The translations under genes were made by a program, and so were the position numbers. Shown in pieces: positions 10,037-21,423 of a stretch of DNA of 64,000 nt (position 1 is its first letter; each line of letters opens with the position of its first letter). The stretch lies in NCBI GenBank assembly GCA_000151295.1, contig GG745363.1:382026-446025 (forward strand), written 5' to 3'. The stretch is from Allomyces macrogynus ATCC 38327 (taxonomy: Eukaryota > Blastocladiomycota > Blastocladiomycetes > Blastocladiales > Blastocladiaceae). The notes beneath the pieces are model-generated. The model saw only the letters and a program-made list of their open reading frames with translations, did no database searches and had not been told where the DNA came from.

Positions 10037-12935
10037 CTACTCCTCGGGGAACCAGCACGGCTCCGAGACCCACTCGGGGTTCAGCGCCCAGTTGGGCATG
10101 GTCACCTCCTGATCCGTGAGCGCAAACGTGATGATGATGGCGAGCAGGGCCGCGCCGACATCGAACGACGTGGCAAGCACGTAGTTGTACCGCGACCACC
10201 ACTTCTGGTGGCGCGAGAACATGTACTTCTGGAAGAAGAACGAGACGAGGAACGACGACAGGACAAACGCCTGGTTGGCACCGGGCGAGCCGACCGTGTA
10301 GAGCAGCGGCGACTGCAAAAGGTGCCACGGGATGATCTTCGAGCCAATGAACATGTCGCCGAGCTTGAACAAGATGGGCGTGACAGCACCAGCCACGAGA
10401 CCGCCAATGATGATGGGCGAGTAGATCGACTCGAAGAAGAAACGAATCGGACCAATAGCACCCCAAATGAGCGACGCGTTGTAGAAGACGTTGAAGTTGG
10501 ACGCGCCCCAGGTCGAGCCGGCGCCGTCGGCCTTGCCGTTGTCCTTGATCCACTTGACGTGCTCGTCCTTGGAGATCCACAGCTCCATGGTGCCCCAGCA
10601 AACAAACACGGCAATGATCTGCGCCGTCATCTGCACGATGAAAACGTGGCGCGGCGGGATCTTCATGTAGTGGCCGAGCTTCAAATCCGAGAGCAGGGTC
10701 AAGCATTGCAGCGAGACGGTGACACCGAGCGTCTTGAAGGCCATCATGACAACGGGCTTGCCGGGCAGGATGATGCCGATGATGAACTCGGAGATGACGT
10801 TCTAGCGGAGCGAAGGAGGCAAGCAAATTGGTGAGTCTGAGAGGCGACAAGACGGTCAAATCGCACATCATCGTGAAAGCAAACAAAACGCACCATGTAA
10901 AGACTCACGCCGGACGTTGCGAGCACGACAGCGATCGGGATCGTGCCGATGATCGAGACGGCAATCGACAGGAACTGGTGGAGTGAGCGGGAGGGAGCGA
11001 AGCGAGCGGTATGTCAGCGAAATGTGCGCAAGACCGGCAAAAGCTGCGAGAGCTCGAGGTCAAAAAAAAACGTACGGTGAAGTACCAGGCCATCTCAATG
11101 CCCGAGAAGTGGCACACGAGGATCGTCAAGACGGTCGTGATGGCAAAGAAGCCGTAGTACCACAGGTCAGGCACCTCAGGGTAGGCGTCAATGAGCTTGC
11201 AGTGAATGTCCTCCTCGTGCTCGTTGCGGGCCATGCGGAAACGCGCGACAATGTCCTTGCCGTACCACACGCAGGTGTGCGAGACGGCGGCCATGAACGT
11301 GGCCATCGAGCCGAAGTAACTGTAGAGAGATGACGGCGGGATTTGTTCAGAACCGTGCTCAAACGACGGCGGCCAGAAGGCAAGAGAGCGTGTATGCGTA
11401 CCTCCAGGCAAAGAACGGCGACATGTAGATAGGCTTGTTGGCCAGGTAGACGTCCTCGCGGATCGTGTTGGTCGACTTGTCAACGAGCTTGGCAGCGCCA
11501 ATCGTCGCACCCTTGTTGTTCATGAGACGTGACGTGTTGATGTTGGTCATGTCGAGCGGCTGCTTGAACCAGTTGCCCGAGACTGTGAGCGGAAGGGAAC
11601 AAGCAAGCGAATGGGTCAGTTTCGAAGGATCGAGAAAGTCGCCATGGGGGGGGGGGGGGTCGGACGTGCGCCAGGTCAGGCGTGCGCCGGGCCGAGCAAA
11701 ATTGGCCGGCCAACTGATCACCGACTGATCACCGACTGATCACAACGCGCTCCAAAGCGACACGGCGCGTCCCGATGCTCTCCTGCGCCAAAATAAAGCG
11801 AATACGCACTGGTGAGAGGCGTGATAATCCACATGAAGATGAGGTATGACGCGAACTGGTTGGCGGCCGACCAGAACGGAATCGACATGGCAATCGAGCC
11901 GACCGTGGTCCAGTCGAGCGTGAAGGCCAGGATACCGGTGCCCGACATGGGCGAACCGACGAGCTGCGCAATGTTCGACGACGCCGGGGCGATCCAGCAG
12001 AGGATCGGGAAGTACTGGAGCAGCGGCGAGACAAAGCCCGGGCCGATGAAATGCCAGATGGCCATGCCAACGGCGCCGATACCGAACACCTTCATGCGCG
12101 ACATGTGCACGACACCGTCCGAGTCGACATCCTGGTCCTTGCCCGAGTGGAACGCGCCGTAGAGCGCGACCGACGGCAGCACCGAGGGCCAAATCATGTG
12201 CGCCGGGCGAATCAGGAAGCGCCGCGACACGCCCGAGATACCGAAACCGAGCGTCGACGAGGCGAGCAAGAAGACAATCGACCAGAACGGGCCAATCTCG
12301 AGCTCGTAGAAGACCTTCTGCACGACCAGGTTATCCGTCCTAGGAAAGAACAAGTGTTCAAATGGTTAGAATCGTGCCGTTCGAAGTCGTGGGGTGGGGT
12401 GCGAGAGCGGATTGAGAGTGCGTACCCGTAGATACCTGAGGCACCCGTCGAGCCGAAAATACCAATGAGCACATGCTCCTTGACTGAGAACGGGCCGGGG
12501 TTGAGGTTGAAGCCGCCAAGCGGGCCAAGGTTGATTTGGACGGCAGGGACCGTCGCGGCCATGAGCACGCCGAGCGGGTAAGCGAGCAGGACAGCGACGT
12601 AACTAACCGACAAGAAAATGGCGGCAAAAACGGTGAGGGTCGATTCGATTTCGGGTGGAGAAGGTGCCCACGGTTTCAAAGGAGACGGACCTCGAGACCT
12701 GGAAGACAGTCGTGCGGAACGTGAAGAGCTGGTTCATAGCACCGAGCAGGCACGCGAACAGCAATCCGAGGACCCAGACACGGAACGTGAGCGAGGGCGT
12801 GTTCGTGTCATCCTTGGTCGGAGCAATGTTCATGACGACATCTTCGAAGTCCTTGTCGATGACAAACGACGAGTTCTGCTTCTCGACATCGCCGCCGGCC
12901 TTCTCGGCGACCTTGACGTCGTCGGCAGCGCCCAT
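10037..12935 (-). CDS. Oligopeptide transporter (OPT family), 7 exons
   Basis: Proton-coupled importer of small peptides at the plasma membrane, of the fungal ISP4/OPT type. Exons are 12935-12691, 12602-12426, 12339-11810, 11582-11402, 11319-11076, 10974-10894 and 10801-10037. They sum to 740 residues with every junction in phase, close to the usual 700-800. Family signatures are NPGPFSVKEH near residue 115, NVISEFIIGIILPGKPV near 487, and LKLGHYMKIPPR near 525-536. At least twelve hydrophobic segments are visible, and the C terminus WALNPEWVSEPCWFPEE is typical of the family. The start ATG at 12935 begins an acidic soluble tail of about 50 residues. The first intron uses donor GTCCGT. The third intron (11583-11809, 227 nt) is unusually long and contains a 14-nt C run and an 11-bp tandem repeat. 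Confidence 0.95.
11646..11659. repeat. 14-nt G run inside OPT intron 3
   Basis: A homopolymer of 14 G on the plus strand in the longest OPT intron. Nearby (11714-11743) lies a tandem of the 11-mer CTGATCACCGA in two full copies plus part of a third. Length errors are likely in such runs, but they fall in the intron and do not affect the protein. Confidence 0.85.
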
Positions 12936-13126
12936 GGTGGAAGTTGGTCGCGGGGCAACGCGCGGGCCTAAACGAGTACAAGGAGCGGGCGTGCGCGCAC
13001 GGGTGGAAAAGTTGGTTTGGCGAGGGTGGACGACCGCCAAGTGCCTCGAGGTCTAGAGGTCGAGGATGGTGGTCGACGTAACGACGGATTGGTCTATACG
13101 AAACTGAACTCGGCGGCGGCGGGCGT

Positions 13127-13133
13127 TCTTATA
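13127..13133 (-). promoter_or_regulatory. Possible TATA box of the OPT gene
   Basis: TATAAGA on the minus strand, about 190 nt upstream of the OPT start codon in an otherwise GC-rich leader. Position and motif suit a TATA element, but a chance match is possible. Confidence 0.35.
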
Positions 13134-13599
13134 CTCCATCGCAGCTGAGCGTTGGAAATGGCGAGCGTGCGTGGCCTCTTTTCGACGCCACAGGTCCAAC
13201 GGTGCAGAGCGCAACAGGCGAAGGAGCGAGCGGATTTGGGGTCACGCGCGTGCGCGGTGCGCGTCCGACCTTCAGGGTCGTTTCAGCGGTTGTCAGCGAG
13301 TTTGGGGAGCGCGACGATGATGCGTTGCACAACAATGAAGACACAGTGTTTCGGGCCAACAGAACAAGCCTCATGACCGGCGTAACCTCTTGGAGACGCG
13401 CGGGACGCCTGGAGGCGGGATGAGGCTGTTCCATCGTCGTGCTGGAAAAAGGGGAAAAAGAAAGTCAAGGCGTTGGTTCTCGACGCGAAGCACTGCCTTG
13501 CTGTGGCTGAAAATCATTGCTATTGCGCTCTTTTTCGGAATAATGTACAGAGATGGGCCCTGCCAGGCTGACAAGCTCGTTGACGATGCCGTGATCGTG

Positions 13600-14250
13600 G
13601 CAGGTGCCGACCGGCGCACTACGCCAGTCATGTGGCAAACGCCAGCCTTAGACTGGCGTTTGCTGGCGTAGGCTTGGCGTAGACTGGCGGAGACTGGCGA
13701 AGGTTGCATAGACCAAACAAAACAACCTCCGCCACTCGATACGCACTGTTCAAACTTCAAACATGCACGCGGATGCACCCATGACCCTCTTCGTCAAACG
13801 GAGTTTGCCAGGTGTGGCGCCGCTCGCGTACGGCTCTCGTCCTCGAACAGGAACACCATCGTGACGCCATTCAACCCTTTTTCACCGCGACACTGCGGTT
13901 TCTGGTCGTTGCATGCCGCTTCACGAGAGGATCGCCAGGTTGCCGGGCCGTGCACCGCGCTTCGCCGCACACGCGGACACCACACCAGAGCTGCTGGTTT
14001 CGAGTTTCGAGAGGTTCAGCCGTTGTGTTGGCACGCGTTGCTCGCGCCGTCGAAACGGCGTTGGTGTCACCCAAAGGGAAGAAGGTTGCGTTGCACGCTC
14101 CTTCGCCAGCTTTGCCAGTCACGATGGTCGAACGCCAGTTTCAACGTCCGCCAGGCGCACGCCGGCTGGCGCTACGCCAGGTCAACGCCAGGTTCGCCAG
14201 CTGGCGCACCAAGACGTTGCTCTGTACGCCAGTTTGCGCCAGTTTCAGCT
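13600..14250. repeat. Dispersed CGCCAG/CTGGCG hexamer repeats with hairpin
   Basis: The hexamer CGCCAG or its complement recurs many times in two clusters, 13620-13700 and 14100-14240, often as GCCAGT or ACGCCAG. One perfect hairpin has arms GCAAACGCCAG (13635-13645) and CTGGCGTTTGC (13653-13663) around a 7-nt loop. Another inverted pair, CGCCAGCTGGCG, lies near 14190. The region is non-coding as far as I can see. Confidence 0.65.
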
Positions 14251-14397
14251 CGCGCGATGAGATGGGATCGGTGGGACGGGGAGTTGTGCTGGTGACGGTC
14301 GTGTCTGAAACGAGCTCGACGTGCTGGACTTGCATGACCGAGGATGACCCTGCTGAAGCGTCCCTTCGCGTATGCGATGCCCCGTGCCCTTTGGAGT

Positions 14398-14416
14398 GGG
14401 GGGGGGGGGGGGGGGG
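14398..14416. repeat. 19-nt G homopolymer
   Basis: Nineteen consecutive G. Similar long G or C runs sit at the window start and directly after the N gap, so in this assembly they may mark places where sequencing struggled. Confidence 0.9.
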
Positions 14417-15923
14417 TGAAGGTCGCGTTGGGGTTGATCACAGCGCCGCGCGAGTTCGTGATGGTCGTTATGACGGTCTCAACTTGCAGATGGCGGTTCG
14501 ACGAAAGCATGATAAGCGCGGTGCGTCTCAATCATGAAGCGTCCGCTCGTGTTGAAGCAATGGATTGCACTCACAGATATGTGCATGCCACGCGCCATCT
14601 GCTCTCCCAAGGCGCGGCCCAACTTGCGGTGGGCGGTGGGAGGTGAGGAATGCATCTCAGCGCCATTGTGAGCGTGGACCGACTGGACGTACGCTCGCAA
14701 GGGGCGCCAGCGGCTTCGGTATGACAGCGCACACCATGCGCTCGCTTGTTGACAGCGGCCACGACCATGTCGCTTGGCCTCCTCAGCAAGCGGATTTTGG
14801 TGCTGGTCGTGGACGACTGCTCGATCGCATCGTAGGCCGCGCTGACCTGGACACTAAGAGGAATGGCGATACGCTACCCACAAACGACACTTCTGGAGAT
14901 CGCGCCGATAAATGCGCGCGCGGCTTCTCTTCATTGTGGGTGGGCTCAAGGTGGAAAGGAACAAATGGAACTTTGGCGCTGGGTGAGCCAACCCGGTTCA
15001 GCGCTACTTTTCCCCGACTTTCAATCACCTAGACAGTCTTAGTTCCCCTGATGCTGACTTGCTCGACGCGTCACGTTAGCACGCGCGGGGGGCGACACGG
15101 TTCGCGCAAGTCGCACGTTTCCTTTGCTCATGTCGCATGCATTGATCCGCGATGCTGACACGGATGGTTGTTGATGTGGCGACGCTGCTTCAGAGCTCTG
15201 ATCGCACTGCGATCAAGGCCCAACAGCACGCCGCACCGCAAGTACGCGCTCCACCACAGTGGGTGCGAAGTTTGTGCTCGACCGGCCCGTGTTGTGCACA
15301 AAGGCCTCTTTACCCTGCGACGCGGAAATGTGTACGCGTCCAGCGCGAGAAACGCGCCGTGGTGCGTGTTGCTGAATACCCGCATCGACAGCTCTTTCTC
15401 TTGCAATGGTTCTCTCAGCTCCAGTTGACCAACCCTTGCGCGCTCCCGTGCCCGGTTCCTGCGAAATGATTCCGCGAAGTGGAGGAGTAACGAGAAGAAA
15501 CAAAGAAATGCGGCAGCGTTTGATCGGTCGAGTGCAGTTTGCTCTTTGGTGAACTCAACCATGGTTGCAGAGCAGGGAGTTGACGATCAGCAAAGACGTA
15601 CAAGATGATGAGGTCGAGGTGGGCGAATCCTGCCTGCTGTCCAGTCTCTCACTTCGTTGAATCCCACGGCGTGTCGGATCCTGCAAAGCAGCTGTTGGGG
15701 TTTCCGCATCCTCACCTGAAGAACGCTGACTGGGATTCGGGGTTGAAACCAGCCATCCCTATCGTAGTGCTCAGTCATCGAGGCACTCCAAGTCACTCGC
15801 ACCTCGTTGCAAGGCTTCGTCTTCACTCTTCACCATCATCGAGTTCTGCGGCTCAACTAGTACTACACCACGACTACTGTCCCACTCCAGTCCAACTCCC
15901 CGCATTCGCGCCAAAACCGCACC

Positions 15924-16619
15924 ATGTCGCTGCAGAGCACCGCCCTGGGCGGCGATGGCAACGATGGCCCGCGCGAGGGCACGCCAACGCACGGGTCGCG
16001 CACCATGGTCATTGAGCAAGTCGCGTCGGCCGAGGCGCCACCGCCAGCAGTCGACGAAGAGCCCGCGCAAGAGGACCCGGCGGTCGTGGGCCACATTGAC
16101 TTGCGCGGCGGACCCCTGTTCGTCAGCCACGTCACCTGGGACGAGTCGGTCGTCGATAACGAGGGGCTCGGCCGCAAGAAGAGCAAAAGTACGCCGTTTC
16201 CGCGCTGGGCCTGGGTACCGCGTCGGTGCCGCATCGGTGCCGCGTTGCCGATGTGGCGGCGGACACGACGCACCCGTCCTGACCATGCAAGTCACGGCGG
16301 TAACATCGATTGACCGACCCGGTGCCGCCATCCGCCTCTCGTAGTCTGCTGCATCTACCGTAAGGCGCGCGACTGGGACGAGTCCGACTCTGACTCGTCC
16401 GATTTTTCGTCCGACGACGACAGCGATAGCGACGACAGCGACAGCGGTCACGGCAGCTCGAGCAACGGCCACGCGCACCACCACAGCTGCCGGCACCACC
16501 GCGGACTGCCGGGGCCCAACGCGTACGAGCGGCAGCCAAAGTACAAGAAGCGTGCGGGCCCGCCGCCACCGTCTGCTGGGCCGTCTGGGGGCGGCGACGC
16601 AGCGCCGTCCGAGCCGTGA
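15924..16619 (+). CDS. YPI1: PP1 inhibitor YPI1 / inhibitor-3 (PPP1R11) homolog
   Basis: Small heat-stable regulator that binds protein phosphatase 1 in the nucleus. Two exons, 15924-16188 and 16345-16619, joined in phase 1 give 179 residues, close to the family's 110-180. The conserved core runs from HVTWDESVVDNEGLGRKKSK (residues about 69-88, containing the RVxF-like PP1-docking HVTW) across the intron into ICCIYRKARDWDES, which matches the family's cysteine pair and Tyr. The C-terminal third is acidic (Asp/Ser repeats), then His-rich, then PNAYERQPKYKK, another conserved family segment. The intron is 156 nt with donor GTACGC and acceptor GTAG. The leader upstream is short. The next gene on the same strand starts 195 nt after the stop. 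Confidence 0.93.
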
Positions 16620-16813
16620 GCGAGCGAGCGAGTGTGTGCCGTTGTTCTGATTCCCTCCAATCCTGTACAAAGTATTATATACGGCCTTGAGTCTTCTTTA
16701 CTTGGTGAACCTGCCGCGCGACTGAACATTTTCGTTTGTCAACGATGTGATCTCTGTTTAAACTTGTTCAACCTTGGTGCTGACGACTGAACGTGCACAA
16801 ATCTCAAACCATC

Positions 16814-19228
16814 ATGTTCCCGGTCCAATTCCTTTGCGCAGCTGCACGACGAGGACGAGCTCTTGCACTCGCGTCCAGTCCCCGCAGCGCACTTGCCGGC
16901 CCGCCATGGAGCCGTTCAGCCCGCTTCAGGTCGAGCACTGCCGCCGACCCAACCAGCAACAAGCCCACCAGGACCAGACCCGACCCGACCTACCCATCCG
17001 CTGTTGCTGGCAACCATGACCCCACATCCACCAAGACCAGGGGCCGTTCTCCAGCATACTCGATCTTGAACGCTGACCGGTACTGGGGCGGCTGGCTGCA
17101 GGACTATGCGGGGGACAAGTCGGAGCCGCAACCGGATCCGCTCCTCACTCGCCACAACTACGTTGCCGAAGCCGAGCGCGAGTTCCGCGCGCACATGGCC
17201 AACAACCGGCCCGGCGACCTGCTGCGCGCCGCGTCCTACTTTATGAAGTACGGCACCATTTTCCCGTTCGATTCGAGCGGCAAGGGGTCCAAGTACCAGC
17301 CGAATCCATCTCCTGCCATGTACCACATGGTCCTGTGGGCGCTCGCCAAGGGTAAGATGCCGGAGCGCGCGGCCAATCTGCTCGAGGAAATGCCCGAGGC
17401 GAGGGTCCCGCGCGATCCGACCGCATGGGCCTACTACACTGCCGCGTGCGGCGCGATTCAGGACGCGGAACGGGTGCGGCAAGCGCACGCGGCGCTCTTG
17501 GCCGACGGGTTCCCCGTGACGGGCCGACCTGCCGAGGCGCTCGTGCTCGCGTACCTGCGGTGCTCCGAGTTTGACCGCGCCATGGCGATCGTGCGCGACG
17601 TGCGCGAGCGGTACCTTGCAACGGCCAAGGCATTGGGTCGCACGATCGATTCGGGTGTGGCACGGCAGACGAAATGGGTGCCGCGGCACCAAAACAAGGA
17701 CATCAAGATTGACGTTGATATGGCGTGGCTCGAGGCGCGGCCAAATGCGCAGTACTTGTCGCGCAACACGATGCGGTGGGCGCTCAAGCTGACCATGGAT
17801 GCGGGCCGGATCGCCGACGTGGCCGAGCTCTACCTCGATATGCAAGAAGACGAGCATATTATGCCGCTCATGTGGGCCGATTTGACGCGCGCGTTTGCGC
17901 GGCACGACTACGTACGTGTGTTCTGTGCGCGGTTCGTTCAGTGGTTGCGGCCGACACTGACTTATTGCGCACATTCTTGCATTTAGGTCGAGTTTGCGCA
18001 CCAAGCGCTGCACCGGTTGCTGTCCATGACCAAGGCGCTGCGTGAGCACGCTGCCACGCGGCGAGGGGGACCGCGTGCCGACGACGACGGCCCGGAGATG
18101 CGCCGCCCACCTGTAGTCACGTTTCTGATCGACGAGGGCACGTTCACGGCCGTGCTCGAAATGGCCGGGCGCACCGCACGGCCGCAGCTCGCCGCGCAGA
18201 TTTTGCAAATCATGCAAGATGAGAAGATGACCGTGCGCGAGCACCATTTCGCGTGCATTGTGCAGGCCTTTGCCGGCGCCAAGGACTTCAACTCGGTCTT
18301 CCGACTGCTCGGGATCATGCGGTGCGCCGGCATGGACCCGCACGACGCGGCACGGCAGCTGCTCGTGTCTATGGCCCCGCCGCCACAGGCCATGCAAGGG
18401 ACCGACCCGGTCCCGGCGCCGTCGCTGCTCGACGGCACGCTCAGCGACCCGCGCACGCTGATCCGCGTCCTCACTGACCGCGACTTGTCGTACGCGACCG
18501 CCGCCACCGTCCCCACCGGCCAACGCACGGCAGCGCTCGCGCAGTTGACCGACCTGCACAAGGCCGTGACCTTGCTCCCGGCGCTCCCGCGGCCGATCGA
18601 CATCGAGTGTGTCAACGTCCTGATCAACGCCGCGCACCGACTCCGCGCCGACGAGCTCGGACTCGCCATGTACCGCGACCTGGCTGCGCTCGACCTGAAA
18701 CCGAACCGGCACACGGCACATGCCGCGCTGGCCTGTGCACGGCGCGACCCGACGGCCCGCGCCAAGATCCTCGACGACATGCACGCGCATGGGCTTGCGC
18801 CGGACGACGCGACGTACCTGTTGCTCGCGGCGGCCGTGCTCGACGCGGGCGAGTTTGACCAGGCGCTCGGGATTCTGGAGTTGGCCAAGCGCGCCGCGTC
18901 GACCGGGAAACCCGCCGTCTCGCGCAGTCTGTATATGATTCTCGTGCGTGCGGCGGTGAGTCGTGCGGACGCGCGCTGGAAACGACTGGTCAGGGAGTTG
19001 CGCGATGCTGGGTGGTTCCTCGATTCGCGCACGGCCAAGGGTATTGCCAAGGCGTTCCCGAATGACCCAGATGTGGTGGAGCTCGCGCAGGGTGGGGACA
19101 GTTTTGCGTCGGCCGGCCGCGACGCGGCGAGCGACGAGGACCGCGCGCTGCAGATGGTGCGGACCTACGGGTGGAATTGGGCGGCGCCGGGTGTTGACGA
19201 GGATCTGGAGCCGTCGTTGGCCGGATGA
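16814..19228 (+). CDS. PPR-like protein, probably mitochondrial
   Basis: Two exons, 16814-17911 and 17987-19228, give 779 residues; the 75-nt intron has donor GTACGT and acceptor TTTAG. The N terminus (MFPVQFLCAAARRGRALALA) is Arg/Ala/Ser-rich without acidic residues, as in mitochondrial presequences. The body is built of helical repeats like pentatricopeptide repeats, for example PAMYHMVLWALAKGKMPERA near residue 160, HFACIVQAFAGAKDFNSVFR near 455, and CVNVLINAAHRLRADELGLA near 570. The likely role is organellar RNA processing or translation, by analogy with fungal PPR proteins. The repeats are divergent and no specific ortholog was recognised. The start is the first ATG that includes the presequence. 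Confidence 0.75.
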
Positions 19229-19494
19229 GCGGGTCAGTTCGTGGTGGAGGAGGGGTAGGAAGGAGAGATTTGTCCTATATTCCATACTTATTGTAACCAT
19301 AGTCTAGGCAAGATAACGATTTCTGTTGTCAGTGATGCAAGGTCGTTGTTCCTCCATGCATCGGTTTCTTGCTGACAGGAAGAAGGGACCAGGGACCGGC
19401 GCACAACGTCGTCGTCCACACACATTCCCCTTGCCGACACTGCCGACCTCAATCGTGACCCGCCCAGTGGCCACGAGCATTCGCAACCTGCAGC

Positions 19495-20677
19495 ATGGCA
19501 CCGACCACCCCGACTGTGCCCGTGTTCTCGAGGCCGTTCATGCTTGCGGCCGCCTCTTCCTCTCCAACGCCACCAGCAAGTCCCGCAACCGCATTTCAAG
19601 CACCCATGGCCAACTTGCAGCAAGACGACGCGTTTGTCCCGCCGTGCCCGATCCGGGCCGAAAAGGACGCCAATCTCGCCCTCGATGCACTCGCAGCTAT
19701 CCCTATGCCGGCCTGTTGCGACGCCGAACCCGTGCCGACCACGCCGCGCCTGTTCCCGCCCATCGACTTTGTCGCCGTCGAGCGCGACGTCTATGCCTAC
19801 GTGACGCGCACGACGCTCGGCGACGCGGCACCAGCAGCAAGTAACACTACGTCCACGCCCGAGGCTGCTGTCGCGAGGCTGCAGGCGATCATTACGGACG
19901 CGGTTGGCGTGCTCGAAGCGGCATTGCACCAGTTTACACCCAAGCACTTGGCATTGTCGTTTAATGGCGGCAAGGACTGCACGGTGTTGTTGCATTTGCT
20001 CGCGGCGGTCCTGCACCGAGGGCAGCGGCTCGGCGCGTGGGATTATGACACGAGTGCCGTACAGACCGTGTATGTGATGCAGGCTAACGGGTTCGACGAG
20101 GAACACGAATTTGTCGCCAAGTGCGCCGCGAGGTACTTTTCGTGCCGCTCTGCGACCAATGCCCCGCTTCCTCCGACGCTGACGATCCCCCCCTCCCCCC
20201 TCCCCCTTCACCAGGTACAACCTCGCCGTCGACACCCTCCCGGGTCCCATGCAATCCGCGCTCGCGACCTACACCGACCGGCACCCTTTCATCCGCGCCG
20301 TCTGTGTCGGCACGCGCCGCACCGACCCATGGGCGTCGCACCTGTGCCCGATGCACAAGTGCGACCCCGGATGGCCCGATCTCGTGCGCGTGCACCCGGT
20401 CCTCGACTGGGCATTTGCGGATATTTGGCTTTTCTTGCTGGCGCTGCGCGTCGAGTACTGCGTGCTCTACGACCACGGGTACACGTCGCTCGGGCCGAAA
20501 GATCGAACGATGCCGAACCCGGATTTGAAAAAGGAGGGTGGAAAGGGTTATTGGCGGGCGTGGCGGTTGCGCGATAGTGCACGGGAACGGTGCGGGCGGA
20601 TGCCGGCGCTGAGCATGCCGGCGGCGGTGGGGAAGGGGGAGGAGGGGGCGACGGCGAATGGGGCCGCGAGCGCATAG
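19495..20677 (+). CDS. FAD1: FAD synthase (FMN adenylyltransferase), FAD1 type
   Basis: Transfers AMP from ATP to FMN to make FAD, in the cytosol, using a PAPS-reductase-like fold. Exons 19495-20132 and 20215-20677 sum to 366 residues, near the 300-370 typical of fungi. The adenylate-binding loop LSFNGGKDCTVLL lies at about 154-166. Downstream are VGTRRTDPW, then DPGWPDLVRVHPVLDWAFAD and YDHGYTSLG, all hallmarks of eukaryotic FAD1. The intron (20133-20214, donor GTACTT, C-rich, CCAG acceptor) joins RY to NLAVDTL. The N-terminal 60 residues are Ala/Pro/Thr-rich and absent from many relatives; a second in-frame ATG at residue 38 (MANLQQDDAF) could be the real start. Confidence 0.93.
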
Positions 20678-21423
20678 CGTTACGACGATGACGGCGCGAG
20701 GAAGCATTGTCGAGCAGCTCATTTGGCAATAGACCATGACATTCATGTCGATTGTTTTGCGGTCTTTGGATATCCTGATCGCATTGATGTGCCACGATCG
20801 TGCTTACATGGCGGCCCTTCCATGAAGCAAAGCATCTGCACCAGACTCATATCACGTCCAACGCTGCACCTCGGCTGTGTTTAAATCCTTGTCGACGATG
20901 CCCGCACGTGCCTGCCCAACTTGCATCGATCCGATACATTTGATTGCAACACGCACATCACGCCAACCGAAACATTCTTGGACGTGGTGCGCGGCGGCGC
21001 TCCTGTTGTTGTTGTTCCAAGGGATTGTGATCTGCCATCGAATGTCCGTCGTTCGCCCAAACTCTCACGTATCGGTGTTGAGTGCCAGAGCCTGCCCTGC
21101 TCGCACAAGCGAGCAAAACCATGACTTCCGCTCCTCTTGAACATGATCCCCATCCATCCATCCTCTCGTGGTGCGCAATGTTATTTTATTTTTTTTTATT
21201 TTATTTTTTTTTTGTTTGACCGTCATCAGCCGCAGGAATGCATGGAAACACAGGTGACATGATTCGTGACGTGGAAGGGTCCTTCCATGACTTGGTTCAT
21301 CTCGCTCGTTCCCACTGCTCTCAAAGCACGCACGCTCATTCTCTTCACTTCGCTCACATCACGACAACAGCTGCTCTTCGCATCAACGCGACCGCAACAT
21401 TACAAGCCCGCTCTCCAACAGGC
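20678..21423. other. Intergenic, includes an A/T-rich tract
   Basis: Between FAD1 and the F-box-like gene. Positions 21181-21217 are nearly pure T with scattered A, a sharp contrast to the GC-rich surroundings and possibly a nucleosome-excluding promoter element for the gene at 21424. No gene is seen. Confidence 0.55.

Larger units (their letters stand above)
12936..15923. other. Gene-poor 3-kb interval
   Basis: The left edge is the OPT leader and the right edge the YPI1 leader. In between, no frame shows domains, family motifs or sensible splice extension. It contains the CGCCAG repeat block (13.6-14.25 kb) and a 19-nt G run (14398-14416). A minus-strand ATG frame at 15128-15562 (starting MVEFTKEQTALD) has no recognisable features and was not called. 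Confidence 0.5.

Noticed and set aside
15128..15562. Minus-strand frame starting MVEFTKEQTALD
   Set aside because: It has a true ATG but no domain, atypical codon use and no neighbouring exon; not called.
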